From the NCBI GenBank assembly GCA_900660155.1, contig CABFPE010000147.1, positions 5,697 to 65,316 on the forward strand: DNA of 59,620 nt. Reading direction: 5' to 3'. The number at the start of each line of letters is the position of its first letter. Positions within the stretch are counted from its first letter, which is position 1. The DNA is from Hofstenia miamia (lineage: Eukaryota; Xenacoelomorpha; Acoela; Hofsteniidae). Below the pieces are notes generated by a model. The model saw only the letters and a list, made by a program, of their open reading frames with translations, was not told the DNA's origin and did not search any database. Below, one piece after another: positions 34,861 through 45,344 of the stretch. The position numbers were made by a program, and so were the translations under genes.

Positions 34861-36100
34861 TTTATTTTTATTACACAATTTTAGTACATGTGTACTTAGG
34901 CTACGGTTAGACTATGTGATTGGTGCATCGCTGATTACCTCGGGTGGTAGTTCAACAGTAGCCTTAGATGTAATATTAAAACTCAAAAATTTACTTTTTG
35001 AACATATAAAAAATGTTCACAAAAAAGTGTTTTGTGCAAACAAGCTTCGGGACTCCCCAAAGAAACCTTTGATGTGTCTCAAACGAAAGTTGCCCCAACA
35101 AACTTCAGGACGGAAATACCGCTCAGTACAAAAATGTATGCCATTCGATAATCTGAAGATACCTATATTTTAATAGCAAGTATTTTGATTCAAAAATTTT
35201 ACATATTAAAATTAACTGTAGGAACGTTAGGAATACTTTAAAAATACGATAAAGTTTAATTCCGAAAAACTTAGTTTGTATTTACCACGTCAACAAGAGA
35301 GTTGAGGCATGGTATTTAACCTGCCGATGTGCATACGAAATGCGTGACATGCTCTCTGGTGCATTACCCGAAATTTGTAGCGATGTTAAAAAGAACCACA
35401 TCTCACACAAATAATTACGGAGTCCCTGCCCTCTTTTAACTTCTCTGATGTAGCTAAGCTAAAAATCTCTGCCGCTGTATTCTGGAGCTATGGCCAATGC
35501 AGATTCTTTGATGGAAGGGCATTCAACCACCAATGTTCGAAGGACTGCAGCAGATACTTTTAGGGCCCATGTAACTGAGAAAACAAGGCAGTACCGACAT
35601 AGTGCTAGAAATCGAACACATCATTTATCCCATTGGCTTAAATAGAAACAATCAGTAATACATTTCGTAAATATTTAGCATCATCAGAAATGGAAATTTA
35701 CCGCACTAAATTTTCACAAAATTCGATGTAATTAATTTTATAAATTCAATGAAAATAATGCTTTGAATATGAAATCTTTTTTAATCTTCAGTGCAGAGGT
35801 ATAAAAATGTGTACCAATTAATGCGTAAATGTGTGTATTGTAATGTAAAATTAGGGTTATTTTTAAAAAAACGGTTTCTTTCTCTTCTTTGAAACATGTG
35901 TTGTTGATTCTCTCAATTTCAAAGATATACTATTTTTTGGAAGCATCACACCAGTTAAATTACCCAATGTCCAAAAAATGTGTTTGTATTCAAGCGGTTA
36001 AAATTGGTTTTAAACGTATTATATATGATTCAGCTGCTTTTAGGGTAAATTGAACTTGTGTCTTGTTTAATATTTTATAACTAAATTGATTAACACAAAT
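34861..36100. other. Stretch without a recognised gene
   Basis: An 85-codon plus frame (34,916-35,173) starts MIGASLITSGGSSTVALDVI and is Lys-rich later; I recognise no family. About 35,290-35,650 has more even composition and may be another transposon relic. No termini were found. Confidence 0.35.
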
Positions 36101-36455
36101 CTTTAAGGTATTTAATATTTCTGTTGATATTCTATGCTCTTGAATTCTTTTACATTAGTTTGTCCAACATAGGTTTCTCCACAGGCACACGCAATTTTGC
36201 AAACAATAGACAAATCTTCAAAATGAGTAGGTGCTTTTATATTGAGAATAGATCTCATTTATTAAGTTCTTGATATTATTCTCATATTTTTTATAGAGTT
36301 AATGTTTTAAGTTGCCTAATTTGGATGGATATGTATAAACGACTTCTTGTTGTTTAAATTGCTATTCTTTGCAATGATATTATTTATTGTCTTTTTAATA
36401 TTGAGATCTATTAACTCTATTGGATATTGATTTCTTTCGTATGATAAGTGATGTT
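36000..36455 (-). pseudogene. Penelope-like element fragment (GIY-YIG region)
   Basis: On the minus strand at about 36,240-36,125 the frame reads VCKIACACGETYVGQTNVKE. This matches the start of the GIY-YIG endonuclease domain of Penelope-like retroelements (YKI.C.CG..YIGQT). Just upstream (36,350-36,250) are residues resembling the linker after the RT domain. Downstream frames are broken. The fragment abuts an unrelated LINE reverse transcriptase piece at about 36,455. Confidence 0.5.
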
Positions 36456-36660
36456 GACAATTTGTTGCATTTCAAATGAGTAGATTCAACTGCTAAATGC
36501 ATTGATGAACTATTGCTGAAAATACGGGTGTCATCGGCATATTGAATAAAATTGCAATTAGCATGCCTATGATTTACATAAATACGAAAAAGATGACCTA
36601 GAATCGTTCCCTGAGGTACGCCATTGTAAACCGATAGTCAGTTTAAAAATATTCAGTTTA
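36455..36660 (-). pseudogene. LINE reverse transcriptase fragment
   Basis: The minus strand reads VYNGVPQGTILGHLFRIYVN and then NFIQYADDTRIFSNSSSMHL, the PQG and YADD blocks of a CR1/Jockey-type RT. Only about 70 codons remain, and the deletion between the two blocks is small. Confidence 0.65.
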
Positions 36661-37037
36661 GTTATCAATTGTTTGCTACTACTAGAGAATCCTAAATAAG
36701 GGGCTTATTAATTGATGAGAGATTTTTAAATCACCAGTGACATTGTTTCCATGTTAACAAGGGCTATATTAAATGTCTTAGCGATAAGACTGCTCAGCAA
36801 CTATATTGTGTGTAACCGTTACATTGTTATTTAATTTTATTAGACTCAATTATAAATACATAACTAAAAACGTTAATTTTGAACATATTTTTACAAATTA
36901 GTATTGATTACAGAGACATATAAAAAACGTCACAAATATAATTATCACCAATAGGTTTAATAAACTATTAATTACTAAAATCGAATAAAGACACAATTGA
37001 AAACATTCCAGTATTTGGAATAATTAACAATAAAATT
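36661..37037. other. 3' flank of SUV39H
   Basis: AT-rich, with no frame. It presumably contains the 3' untranslated region of the minus-strand SUV39H gene, but no cleavage site can be fixed. The right part may still belong to the LINE relic. Confidence 0.35.
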
Positions 37038-38663
37038 TTAAGAATATATAAACTTTCGACAGTTTGATGCACCACATTTGCAAGGTAGCCGTTGACGAGG
37101 TGTTCCTGATTTAGGTGTCGCATTTCCCCAATGTTCGTCGCCATACCTCAGTCCTGTATAATCAAATGTGAGCTCAGTTCCGGCTGGGATGCTTCGTTTT
37201 GAAAAAAAGGCTAAATGGGGAAGAAATGGATCTACCCAATCATACCAAACACAGTAAGTAGCAAGATTAGGATCACAGGAATGATTTATAAAATGTGCTT
37301 CATTGCCTTTGAGAGCAGCATCTACGGTATACCGTTCACTACCAAAAAAATCTAAATCAAAAAGATATGTTCTACCTCTAGCGTCATACTCTTTACCCCG
37401 CCTTTCGGCTTCTTCGGACATAACAATCTCGCCGATGTACTCCATTACAAATGCATTACGAGGAATATTTTCAAGTGTTTTTACTCCCCAACCCTTTCCT
37501 GACGATGTTTTAAATAGACACACCTCATACTGACGTCCTCGTTGCACTACACGATTTGTGCACATATCTGGTTGACAAGAGCACATTGAATTACACTCAT
37601 ATATTGGAACACCGAGCGGTAAAATTAACTTTCCCGTTTTGCTATAAGCAAATTTGGACTCACTGATTACACCACAGCAATGACTCTTTGCACTACAACC
37701 GTCATTGCAATCGCAGCCAAGAATGACTTCAGGAATTGTTACCCCCTCGCTCGCAACTAATCTTGGAATATATGAGAAGTCTGTAGGAGGGCCTTCTAAG
37801 TCAACGTTGTTCTCTACTCTTATAGGAGCAGTATTAGAAGGTCGTGCATTATTTATCGATACCTCCCATTCGGATAACAATTTCAATGTTTCTTTTCTGC
37901 GATCTTCAAAATTTCCATTGCCAGCAGTGATTAAATTACGAAATTTACGAAGTTTTACTTTACAAGACGTGAGGTTGGATAAGGGCTCCCACGTATTTTC
38001 ACTCGAACTATAACCTTTCCATTTAATGAGATAATATTCCTTGTCATCAACCATACGAAAGTCTACAATTGATTCAACTTCATATTCTACAGGTAAAACA
38101 TTTCCTTCTTGGCTTATAGTTTTAGATTCATTTACATGATTTGATGATGGTAAAGGTTTGTTCAAATTAACTTTCTTTTTATGTATACGACTGCTAAGTA
38201 TGTTACGACACACTTTGTTTTTTACTGTCGTTTTTCTATTACTAGGAGTCACCATTAATGAATCATCACTGGATCTATAAGACTTATAGGATGAGCTTAA
38301 CAATGAAACAGATGATACGCCCGAAGAACTTCCTGAGAAACTACAGTTTTTAGGAGTGCAAGCTTTACAAACTGGCGATAACTTTGAAATTCTTAACCTC
38401 GGAGAACTGGATGAATAGTCACTAGAAGGACTTTTCCGGTTTCGAGGAGTTGAAAAATCTCTTCCTAATTGTAAAGGCGAAGTTCCATTTACTAAAGATA
38501 TGGAGAGCGGCGGTTTAATAATAGAATTAGTCTCTTGTGAATTTGACAATATGTCAGTTATCTGAAGTATAATTGGCTGTTCACGTAACTTTATGCGTTT
38601 AGGTGAAGGAGACTTTAGCTCATGGTATTTAACAGTGCTACAATCATCATTTTCACACTCCAT
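37038..38663 (-). CDS. SUV39H1: SUV39H/Su(var)3-9 histone H3-lysine-9 methyltransferase, intronless
   Basis: This 541-codon frame encodes a nuclear enzyme that tri-methylates H3K9 using S-adenosylmethionine and so builds heterochromatin. Domains: a Ser-rich, basic N-terminal extension (1-190); chromodomain (about 193-243; YEVESIVDF, EYYLIKWKGYSSSENTWEPL, with W215, Y218 and W225 for binding methyl-lysine); pre-SET Cys cluster (317-368; CDCNDGC, CC, C-SC-C); SET (about 378-503). In SET, GKGWGV binds cofactor, ERYTVDA and NHSCDPNL (460-467) form the pseudoknot, and ELTFDY (497-502) closes the active site. Post-SET CKCGASNCRKF (528-538) completes the zinc site. All key residues are present, so it should be active. 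Human SUV39H1 is 412 residues; the extra length is the N-terminus. There is no intron, unlike most animal orthologues, and no fused eIF2-gamma as in insects. The start is the first ATG of the frame; nothing upstream extends it. Confidence 0.95.
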   Translation of the reverse strand: MECENDDCSTVKYHELKSPSPKRIKLREQPIILQITDILSNSQETNSIIKPPLSISLVNGTSPLQLGRDFSTPRNRKSPSSDYSSSSPRLRISKLSPVCKACTPKNCSFSGSSSGVSSVSLLSSSYKSYRSSDDSLMVTPSNRKTTVKNKVCRNILSSRIHKKKVNLNKPLPSSNHVNESKTISQEGNVLPVEYEVESIVDFRMVDDKEYYLIKWKGYSSSENTWEPLSNLTSCKVKLRKFRNLITAGNGNFEDRRKETLKLLSEWEVSINNARPSNTAPIRVENNVDLEGPPTDFSYIPRLVASEGVTIPEVILGCDCNDGCSAKSHCCGVISESKFAYSKTGKLILPLGVPIYECNSMCSCQPDMCTNRVVQRGRQYEVCLFKTSSGKGWGVKTLENIPRNAFVMEYIGEIVMSEEAERRGKEYDARGRTYLFDLDFFGSERYTVDAALKGNEAHFINHSCDPNLATYCVWYDWVDPFLPHLAFFSKRSIPAGTELTFDYTGLRYGDEHWGNATPKSGTPRQRLPCKCGASNCRKFIYS

Positions 38664-39170
38664 TCATATCTTTTCTAAATTTACACTAAATTCTAAGTAC
38701 AAAATGCATTACCATTCAATAAAAGCAATTATAAATTGTAGCTAATATATTGAAATCAACATTGCTGTAATAAAATTACATGCGTTTTCCAATAAAAAGA
38801 TTGCTATTAAAAGTTTTTTTCACTATAGAAGGTCTTAAAATATTGCTATTTCACAATTGATTTAACATCGTCGCTTAGAAATGAATAAAGCTTATTTTTA
38901 ATGTCTGCCGCTAAAATTTACTTTAAGAAGCAACTTCATACTACAAAAAATAAGACTTTTTATTCTATATTTTACAATTGTGGCCATTTGGTAAAAATCT
39001 TTTCAAACTTAATCAAATGTTCTCAAGTGATTTTGATATATTCACAGCAACCAAATATAATATTAGATATCAATTATAACAGCAAGATGTACCAGTAAAT
39101 ATAATATATATATATACACATACATATATACATCTACATCTGCATTTTTTAAAAACAAAGATCCTATTAA
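38664..39170. other. 5' flank of SUV39H
   Basis: AT-rich with no recognised gene. It is the likely promoter region of the minus-strand SUV39H gene; no TATA or initiator can be assigned with confidence. A CATATA/(TA)n tract occurs at about 39,100-39,130. Confidence 0.4.
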
Positions 39171-39174
39171 CAAA

Positions 39175-39459
39175 ATGCTGGTTTCCTCCATTACATATAA
39201 ATACAATGTCAAAAATGTAATCTTTTTTACATCGCAGAAACCAAGGGACATTTCGAAACCATGGATCAATGAACACCTAAGAGGGCATTCAGAAAGTGAA
39301 ATATATTTGCATAGAACTCAAGCAATTAAAGATAATTTCGAGATCTTAGTTAGAACCAAGAATACTAAATATGCCGAAGACCTGTTTATAAAATACGCCT
39401 ATAAGAACGAACTAATGAACAATCAACTACGCTATAACAACTTATTGAACATATTTTAA
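39175..39459 (+). pseudogene. LINE endonuclease-RT linker fragment (tentative)
   Basis: The 94-codon frame contains ISKPWINEHLRGHSESEIYL followed by Lys/Asn-rich helical sequence to LLNIF. A KPWI(T/N).L...I...LY motif followed by a Lys-rich helix is typical of the segment between endonuclease and reverse transcriptase in Jockey/CR1 LINEs. No RT follows. It could instead be an unrelated small frame. Confidence 0.4.
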
Positions 39460-41036
39460 GTGCATGCATATTTTAACACCATTTAATGTAGTAAGTGTAA
39501 AATTTTATTCCCATGTATTTTTACTGAAAATGATTGAAAAATCGAAACAGGTAGCTAATATTAAATTGAGCAATTGAGCACATTAGTTTCTATATATATA
39601 TATATATATATACATATATATATAGTGAAAATAAATTTTATTGGCTGCCCTTTTAATTGATGGTATCCAATGATTTGTTAATTATCATCCTTCAAACTTA
39701 AACACCAGTCAGATATTTACGTTAACTTAGGTCAGCAAATTGCGTGGATGAATGATATTACTAATTAACACTTTTCGTTTTTGCTTTTAATATTGTTGCC
39801 AAAACGTCTCCATTACTTGCATTCTAAATATATTTCATAATTTAGATAAGTGGTGTAAATTCATTATTTTCGAAATAATGCAATAGAGTCGACGTAAAAC
39901 AACGAACATGAATTGAAAGTTCTACTTGCATATTTTTGCATCATTTACTGCCTGTTTAAAAACCAAAAAAATTAGAAACATTTTTGCTAACATTATCATT
40001 GAATACAACATGTAATAATTTTACTAAAATGCACGCTATAAATAATTTCAGTGACATATAGTTAGTTATTAAGTAAGAAATCAGTAAAATTTGATTAAAA
40101 AATTGAGATAAATTTGATTAAAAATTGAGTTGAAATGATAAAATTGTTTTCTCAATGTTCTTCATAAGCAAAATTTTTTCACATGAAGACGTTCCACACT
40201 ATATTTTACTCGTTGTATGTTGAAAATGGGCTTCGATTAGGATAAAATTCTTAGGTAATTGAGTCAAAACGTGAAAATTGAGTTATTAAGTGACTCAATG
40301 AAATTCGAAGCCTTCAGTTTAGGGATTAACCAAGGTCCTCTTTATTAAAGAAGTCATTGGGTTCAACATTTTAAATGAAACGTAAGTTTCTCTAATACAT
40401 CATATGAAAATAATTTTATAAAATTTTCTCAAAACTAGAACTAGCTACAAGTGATTAACAGCAAACAGTACAATTACCATGCTAATAAATACATGCTTGC
40501 CTTTGAAAATCTCAATTGAATAATTGCGACATATTGACACTATTTGAAAAATACCATTTAAACTCGAAGACAATTTTTTCGACAAATCCTTACCACTCCA
40601 GGGCGAAGCAAAAAATTCACTTATGCAAGTAAAACACGAAGAATCCTTTTATTTTTGCTTTGCAGTAGCCCGCATGTTGAAAGTAACCTCTTTGTAAGGT
40701 ACCTTTTACAAACATTTAAATACATGTTTTAAAGTAAAAACATAATAGAGAAGTTGTTTTTACTAGCAGGAATAAAAAATACATATTTAGTGATTATTAA
40801 AAGTGAAAAAATATATTCAAAATTCATTTTGATTTTGTTTGATTTTGCTTCTTACAAGACCAGCTCTAATGTATATAAGTGAGAAACTCATAAATCAATT
40901 TTCAGATTAAATAGCAATTATCGTCGAACACAATTGCAGTGTGATAAAACTTAAGACGATTTAATTTAGGAAAGGAACAAAAGGATACTTTTAACAACCA
41001 AGAGATTGAGACATTAGCAGTCTTGTTTACAATAAA
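39460..41036. other. Non-coding stretch with (TA)n
   Basis: (TA)n/CATATA at about 39,592-39,624. No gene or transposon termini are seen up to the Tc1-like element. Confidence 0.5.
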
Positions 41037-41038
41037 TA

Positions 41039-42256
41039 CAGGGTTTTCAATTCTATTTCGACAATTTTCACATCAATTTAGACAAAAATAAAAATAAAAT
41101 ATTTACACTTATATGAGTCAGGAAGATAATAAGCAAAAACGAATGGTGAAGAAATGGCGGGTTCTGAAAGAAATACCAGGGGAAGTTATATAAAGATTAC
41201 TTCCGAATTGAGATCCTTCAAACAGTCACATTATCTATCTGGTAAGAATGCAACAGAGATTTCAGGGGACTTAAAAGAACCTCAGTAATTTCGATTATAA
41301 ATAAATATTGAATCAGGAAATAAAGGAGGAGTCAGGAATTTGAAGCTGACACCCAATGTTAAAGAGTATCTTCGGGCGTCTTGAGCCGAGAATGTTACTT
41401 TGACATTGGATGAGATGAAGAATTTGGTCAGTGAAATATTCTCTTTGAACGTAAGTACCACATCTATTCACTATTCTTTGAATTATTATATATTATTCTT
41501 TTAAAATGATTCACCAAACTCCAATTCAGCGTAATACAGAGCGTACCATCAATTTGAGGGAAAGTTATGCAATTAACTTCGATGAAGTATCAACACAATA
41601 TGATTGGGTGAACATCATTTACGTTGATGAAGTCGGATTTCAACATCACCCTTAGCAAATTTTATGGAAGAGCTCCTAGATCCAAACCTCCATTGCCAGA
41701 TCAAATGGAATTAGGGGAATGAATTATTTTGCCTGTGCGGCCATGAATCGCGATGGACATATTTGTTTTAGCACAAAAAAGGGGCCTACAAAGGGGAGTC
41801 TTTTGTTGAAAGTCTCTTAGAAACACAAAGGACCTTGCTTACTAATAATGGATAATGTCTGTTTTCATTGGTCACATTGTTATAGATTTTGTAGCCAACA
41901 GTGACCAAAAGGTAGTGTTTCTGCCTCCATACTCCCCCTTTTGGAACCTTATTTAAGAAATGTTTTCTAAATGGAAAGGGCTAGTTAGAAGGTCGAATGA
42001 TTCAAATGAAAAGTCTGTTTCGAGCAATGGATGGTTCTTGGAATAAGGAAAGACACTCAAGAAGCTTTTTACCTCATTGTCGTAGACGTGAAGTGATCGA
42101 ATATATGAAATGATGTTTTAAGGTTTCTTATGAATCTATCTCTCATTTTTAAATACACTGTTTCTTGTTATTTATATTGTTTATTCACTTTCTATTATTA
42201 TTCTTATTTTTGTAGAAATTGATGTGGAAATTGTCGAAATAGAATTGAAAACCCTG
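41039..42256 (+). mobile_element. Tc1/mariner-like DNA transposon, complete ends, dead transposase
   Basis: The 1,218-bp element is bounded by TA dinucleotides (41,037-41,038 and 42,257-42,258). Its inverted terminal repeats start CAGGGTTTTCAATTCTATTT and continue for about 58 bp with few mismatches (one change in the first 41 bp). The plus strand encodes a broken DDE transposase: NIIYVDEVGF (first Asp, about 41,610), LIMDNVCFHW (second Asp, about 41,850) and, in another frame, VVFLPPYSPF followed by LI-stop-EMFSKWK (about 41,910-41,980). The codon in the position of the catalytic Glu reads TAA. Several frameshifts precede it. The well-kept ends mean it could still be moved in trans by a related transposase. 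Confidence 0.8.
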
Positions 42257-42258
42257 TA

Positions 42259-43535
42259 CGAAACAAACAATTGCAAATTTGGTTAAATTTTTGTTTGTAG
42301 TGTGTTGAACTTCAATCCTAAATTGTTTAGTAAATATTCGAAATGTCTGTAATCATAATTTTGCTCGCTCATGCAAACAAACGTTAATCTTTCAGGAATC
42401 GCTATTATAACAAAACGAATGAATCAGTTTCCATTAAAAAATTCGAGAATAACAATTATCTTTGAATTGAACAATAAAAACCGGACACTTTTGTGCTCAC
42501 GCAATTTCAATTAAAGTTTACAATTAATCTCTGTACGATAACAATTTTTATGTTCAGAAGGATCATGCTCCTGCCATTCTTAATCAACAAATAAATTATA
42601 CAAAATTTGAAAAAAATGCTGGACAAACATAGTAGATGTTCCAAAATTTAACATTAAACCAATATCACAAAGCGAGAGCAATGAATTTGTATATAGCAGG
42701 TTCTAGGATTGTAATGATGAAATTATACCATAGATATTAAACACAATTTACATAATTCAACATATATATAGCCATCACTTGGTAGTATAATATCTGTCTT
42801 ATCAATACTAATGGATAGAACTAACCGATATGTAAATTAAAATCTCCTGCATCAGCAATGTTGGAAAGCTATATTATAGTTAGATTAGCAAATATAAAGG
42901 CAAACTCGAAATGGAAGAAGCCATGACCATGGCAACCAATAGTTGGCAGTCATTAAGTCGCTATTTTAACTATATTTAGAAAAAATCATTTATTGCGATA
43001 AGCAAGTTTTGTAAAAACACCAAATTGACAAAAGTCCGATAATTATGTATTCAGTAATTTACAATTAATATTTATTCTTGTAATAATTCACGAAATTGCA
43101 TACTTTGACAGTATTGGAAATTCAAGACTAAACTCTGAATACAACCATCACTAGTGTACCTAGTGAAGGATACGTTTTATTATCAGAAAATGATTTTAAA
43201 CGCTTTAAATTTACTTATAATAAACATTCAATTATCTTGAGAAGTAGACAACATATTAGTTTAACGTAACGAGATAGCAATACATTGTGTTATTCTATTT
43301 GTTGCTTTTTATAAGCTAGTTAATAAAAGAATTTGCAGATTGTGTGCTGATTGACTGCTGAAGTCATTCTATATGAAAAATATGGGTAGTTGCTACATGA
43401 ATGTCAATATGGATAAATCTAGACAGGGCAGGATAAATTTTCTGTCAAACGTGCATTCACTAATAAATAAACTGCTACCATCAAGATATTGTATCTGGTA
43501 AATAATTAAAGGCCAAAAGAGATTTGTGGGCTCAG
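42259..43535. other. Stretch without a recognised gene
   Basis: AT-rich; only short frames. Nothing could be assigned. Confidence 0.45.
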
Positions 43536-43539
43536 AATA

Positions 43540-44390
43540 AATTTTGACTTTTTGTGTGCAATTATTTCGAAACAGACCTTTCTGAACATTACCGCATCCC
43601 AAACTATGCGCTTCCTTTCCGGTGCAACCGAAACCTGCACATTGGTGGTGGCGTGCTTGTTTACACGCACACCTCCGTTGGCAAAGTAGAAACATTGGAC
43701 TGCGGTACAGCTCCTCCCGAGATAGAGTTTCTTCTGCAGTCCAGTAAGCTCTCTGTTCGAATTATGTTCCACTTGCCCTCACCACCTCAACTAATAATGT
43801 GATCAGTCAGCATATTGTAAACAGCTTCGATCAGGCTCTCCTTCTTTCGCCGGATCATAGCATCTACATTGCCGGAAACCTCAACCGGCGTTTCATAATG
43901 CAAGAACTTGACAATGTATGCACAGCCTTAAACCTCAATAACCTGATCCAAGTTAACACCACCCAAGATAGCAGTCTCGACGTCATCCTCGCTCCTCAAG
44001 CCGCCTCTACATCTTTTCTTGAAGTTCCGTTTTTGACTATTGTTCTCCACTTTTGGCCGGTCTCGGACGGACAGTTCAGGACAAAGTCCAACGCCTTTTG
44101 AACCGAGCTGTACGCATCATTTCTCCTCAACTCTCTGCGCATAGCTTCCACTACAGGAAGCTTCTCCTCGCGAAGAAGCTATTCGTAAGATGCTCCCGCC
44201 AAACTCAATCACCTGAATAGCCTCTATCCCGAAAAACACACTTCGTCTAGACGTCTCAAGCACTTCTCCTGCCATGTACGCCTACGATCAAAACAGTTCT
44301 TTCCTCACATTACCTCCCTAACAGTCTGAGATACTCTTTTTATTCCTGGTGATTGCTCAAATATGCGTTTATCTATCTATCTATCTATTT
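43540..44390 (+). pseudogene. LINE fragment (CR1/L2-like) with (ATCT)n tail
   Basis: The higher G+C stands out. An endonuclease part (43,554-43,800) contains HIGGGVLVYTHTSV and PPEIEFLL. It is followed by IAGNLNRRFIMQELDNVCTA (the GDLN block, here GNLN) and SLDVILAP (the LDLIL block) up to about 44,010. It then jumps directly to RT C-terminal residues: LAGLGRTVQDKVQRLLNRAV and RIISP (44,050-44,130). The whole RT palm is deleted. The 3' end is a microsatellite of ATCT units at about 44,364-44,388, as in L2/CR1-type tails. Confidence 0.65.
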
Positions 44391-45344
44391 CTTATGTACC
44401 AACGTTAAGCTGGACAAGTACAGATAAATAACTTGAGTTGCAGCCAAAATAAAATACAAGTTTCAGGTATTTATTAATTCAATTATCTTTGTTGGTAGAT
44501 ATCTTACACAAGGAAGGATCACTGTGTAGTTAACACACAACTTAGCAGCAGTTCATAAATATATTAAAACAAATTGTGAATCTATTATGCCTATTTTAAC
44601 ATTAAAATGTATGCCCTAACGAAACAGTAAATTAACAAAATTACCTAAGATTATAAACAAACTACGAAAATCAAATACTTAAAATAACGGTAACATTTAA
44701 TATGGATTTCAAATAGGATGAAAAAACCAAGTTGCAGTAGCGTATATGTATTTGATATCCATTACATACACTGACGTTTATATTTAATATTTTTAGTTTG
44801 AAGAAATTAACACAACTTATTCTATTATTTTAAATTTGATTTTTTAATCATTCAACAAATTAATTTCAATTAGATAAAAAACCAAGATTATTGAATAGTG
44901 AATGTAAAAATATCATTTTGATAATTATCCCTAGAAATCGACTCAATTTCCCTTTTATCTTTAAGGCTAAGCATTAACATGAGTCATTTATTTGAATAAC
45001 TTAACAATATTTAACATTTGCAAACTTTACCAAGTGCATATGCATACTAAATTTAAGTGACATTTTAAATATTGTAAAGGATTAAGCTCAACAAGGATAA
45101 AATCGATTGCAGAATTTTTAACATAAATTTTGAAAATAAAATCTAAGTGCTTATAACTGTGTCAATCTACAATATTTTTTAAAAAGATGCTGATTTGTAT
45201 TTATTTTGTGTGACTACAATAGTTTTACGGCTTTGTTATTCGAGGTGCTAAAATAGCTGAAAAGGACATGTTGTAAAGAAAATATCAGGCTAAGTTATAA
45301 AAATTCAAAAATTTTACAAAAAATAATAGCAATTTGATGTGTCT
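44391..45344. other. Intergenic region upstream of PHF12
   Basis: No frame or transposon is recognised. It should contain the promoter and 5' untranslated region of PHF12. I cannot point to a specific element. Confidence 0.45.

Noticed and set aside
37303..38013. Plus-strand frames opposite SUV39H
   Set aside because: Antisense shadows of a strongly conserved coding sequence.
39063..39276. Minus frames with runs of Tyr/Ile
   Set aside because: They translate the CATATA/(TA)n tract; low-complexity artefacts.
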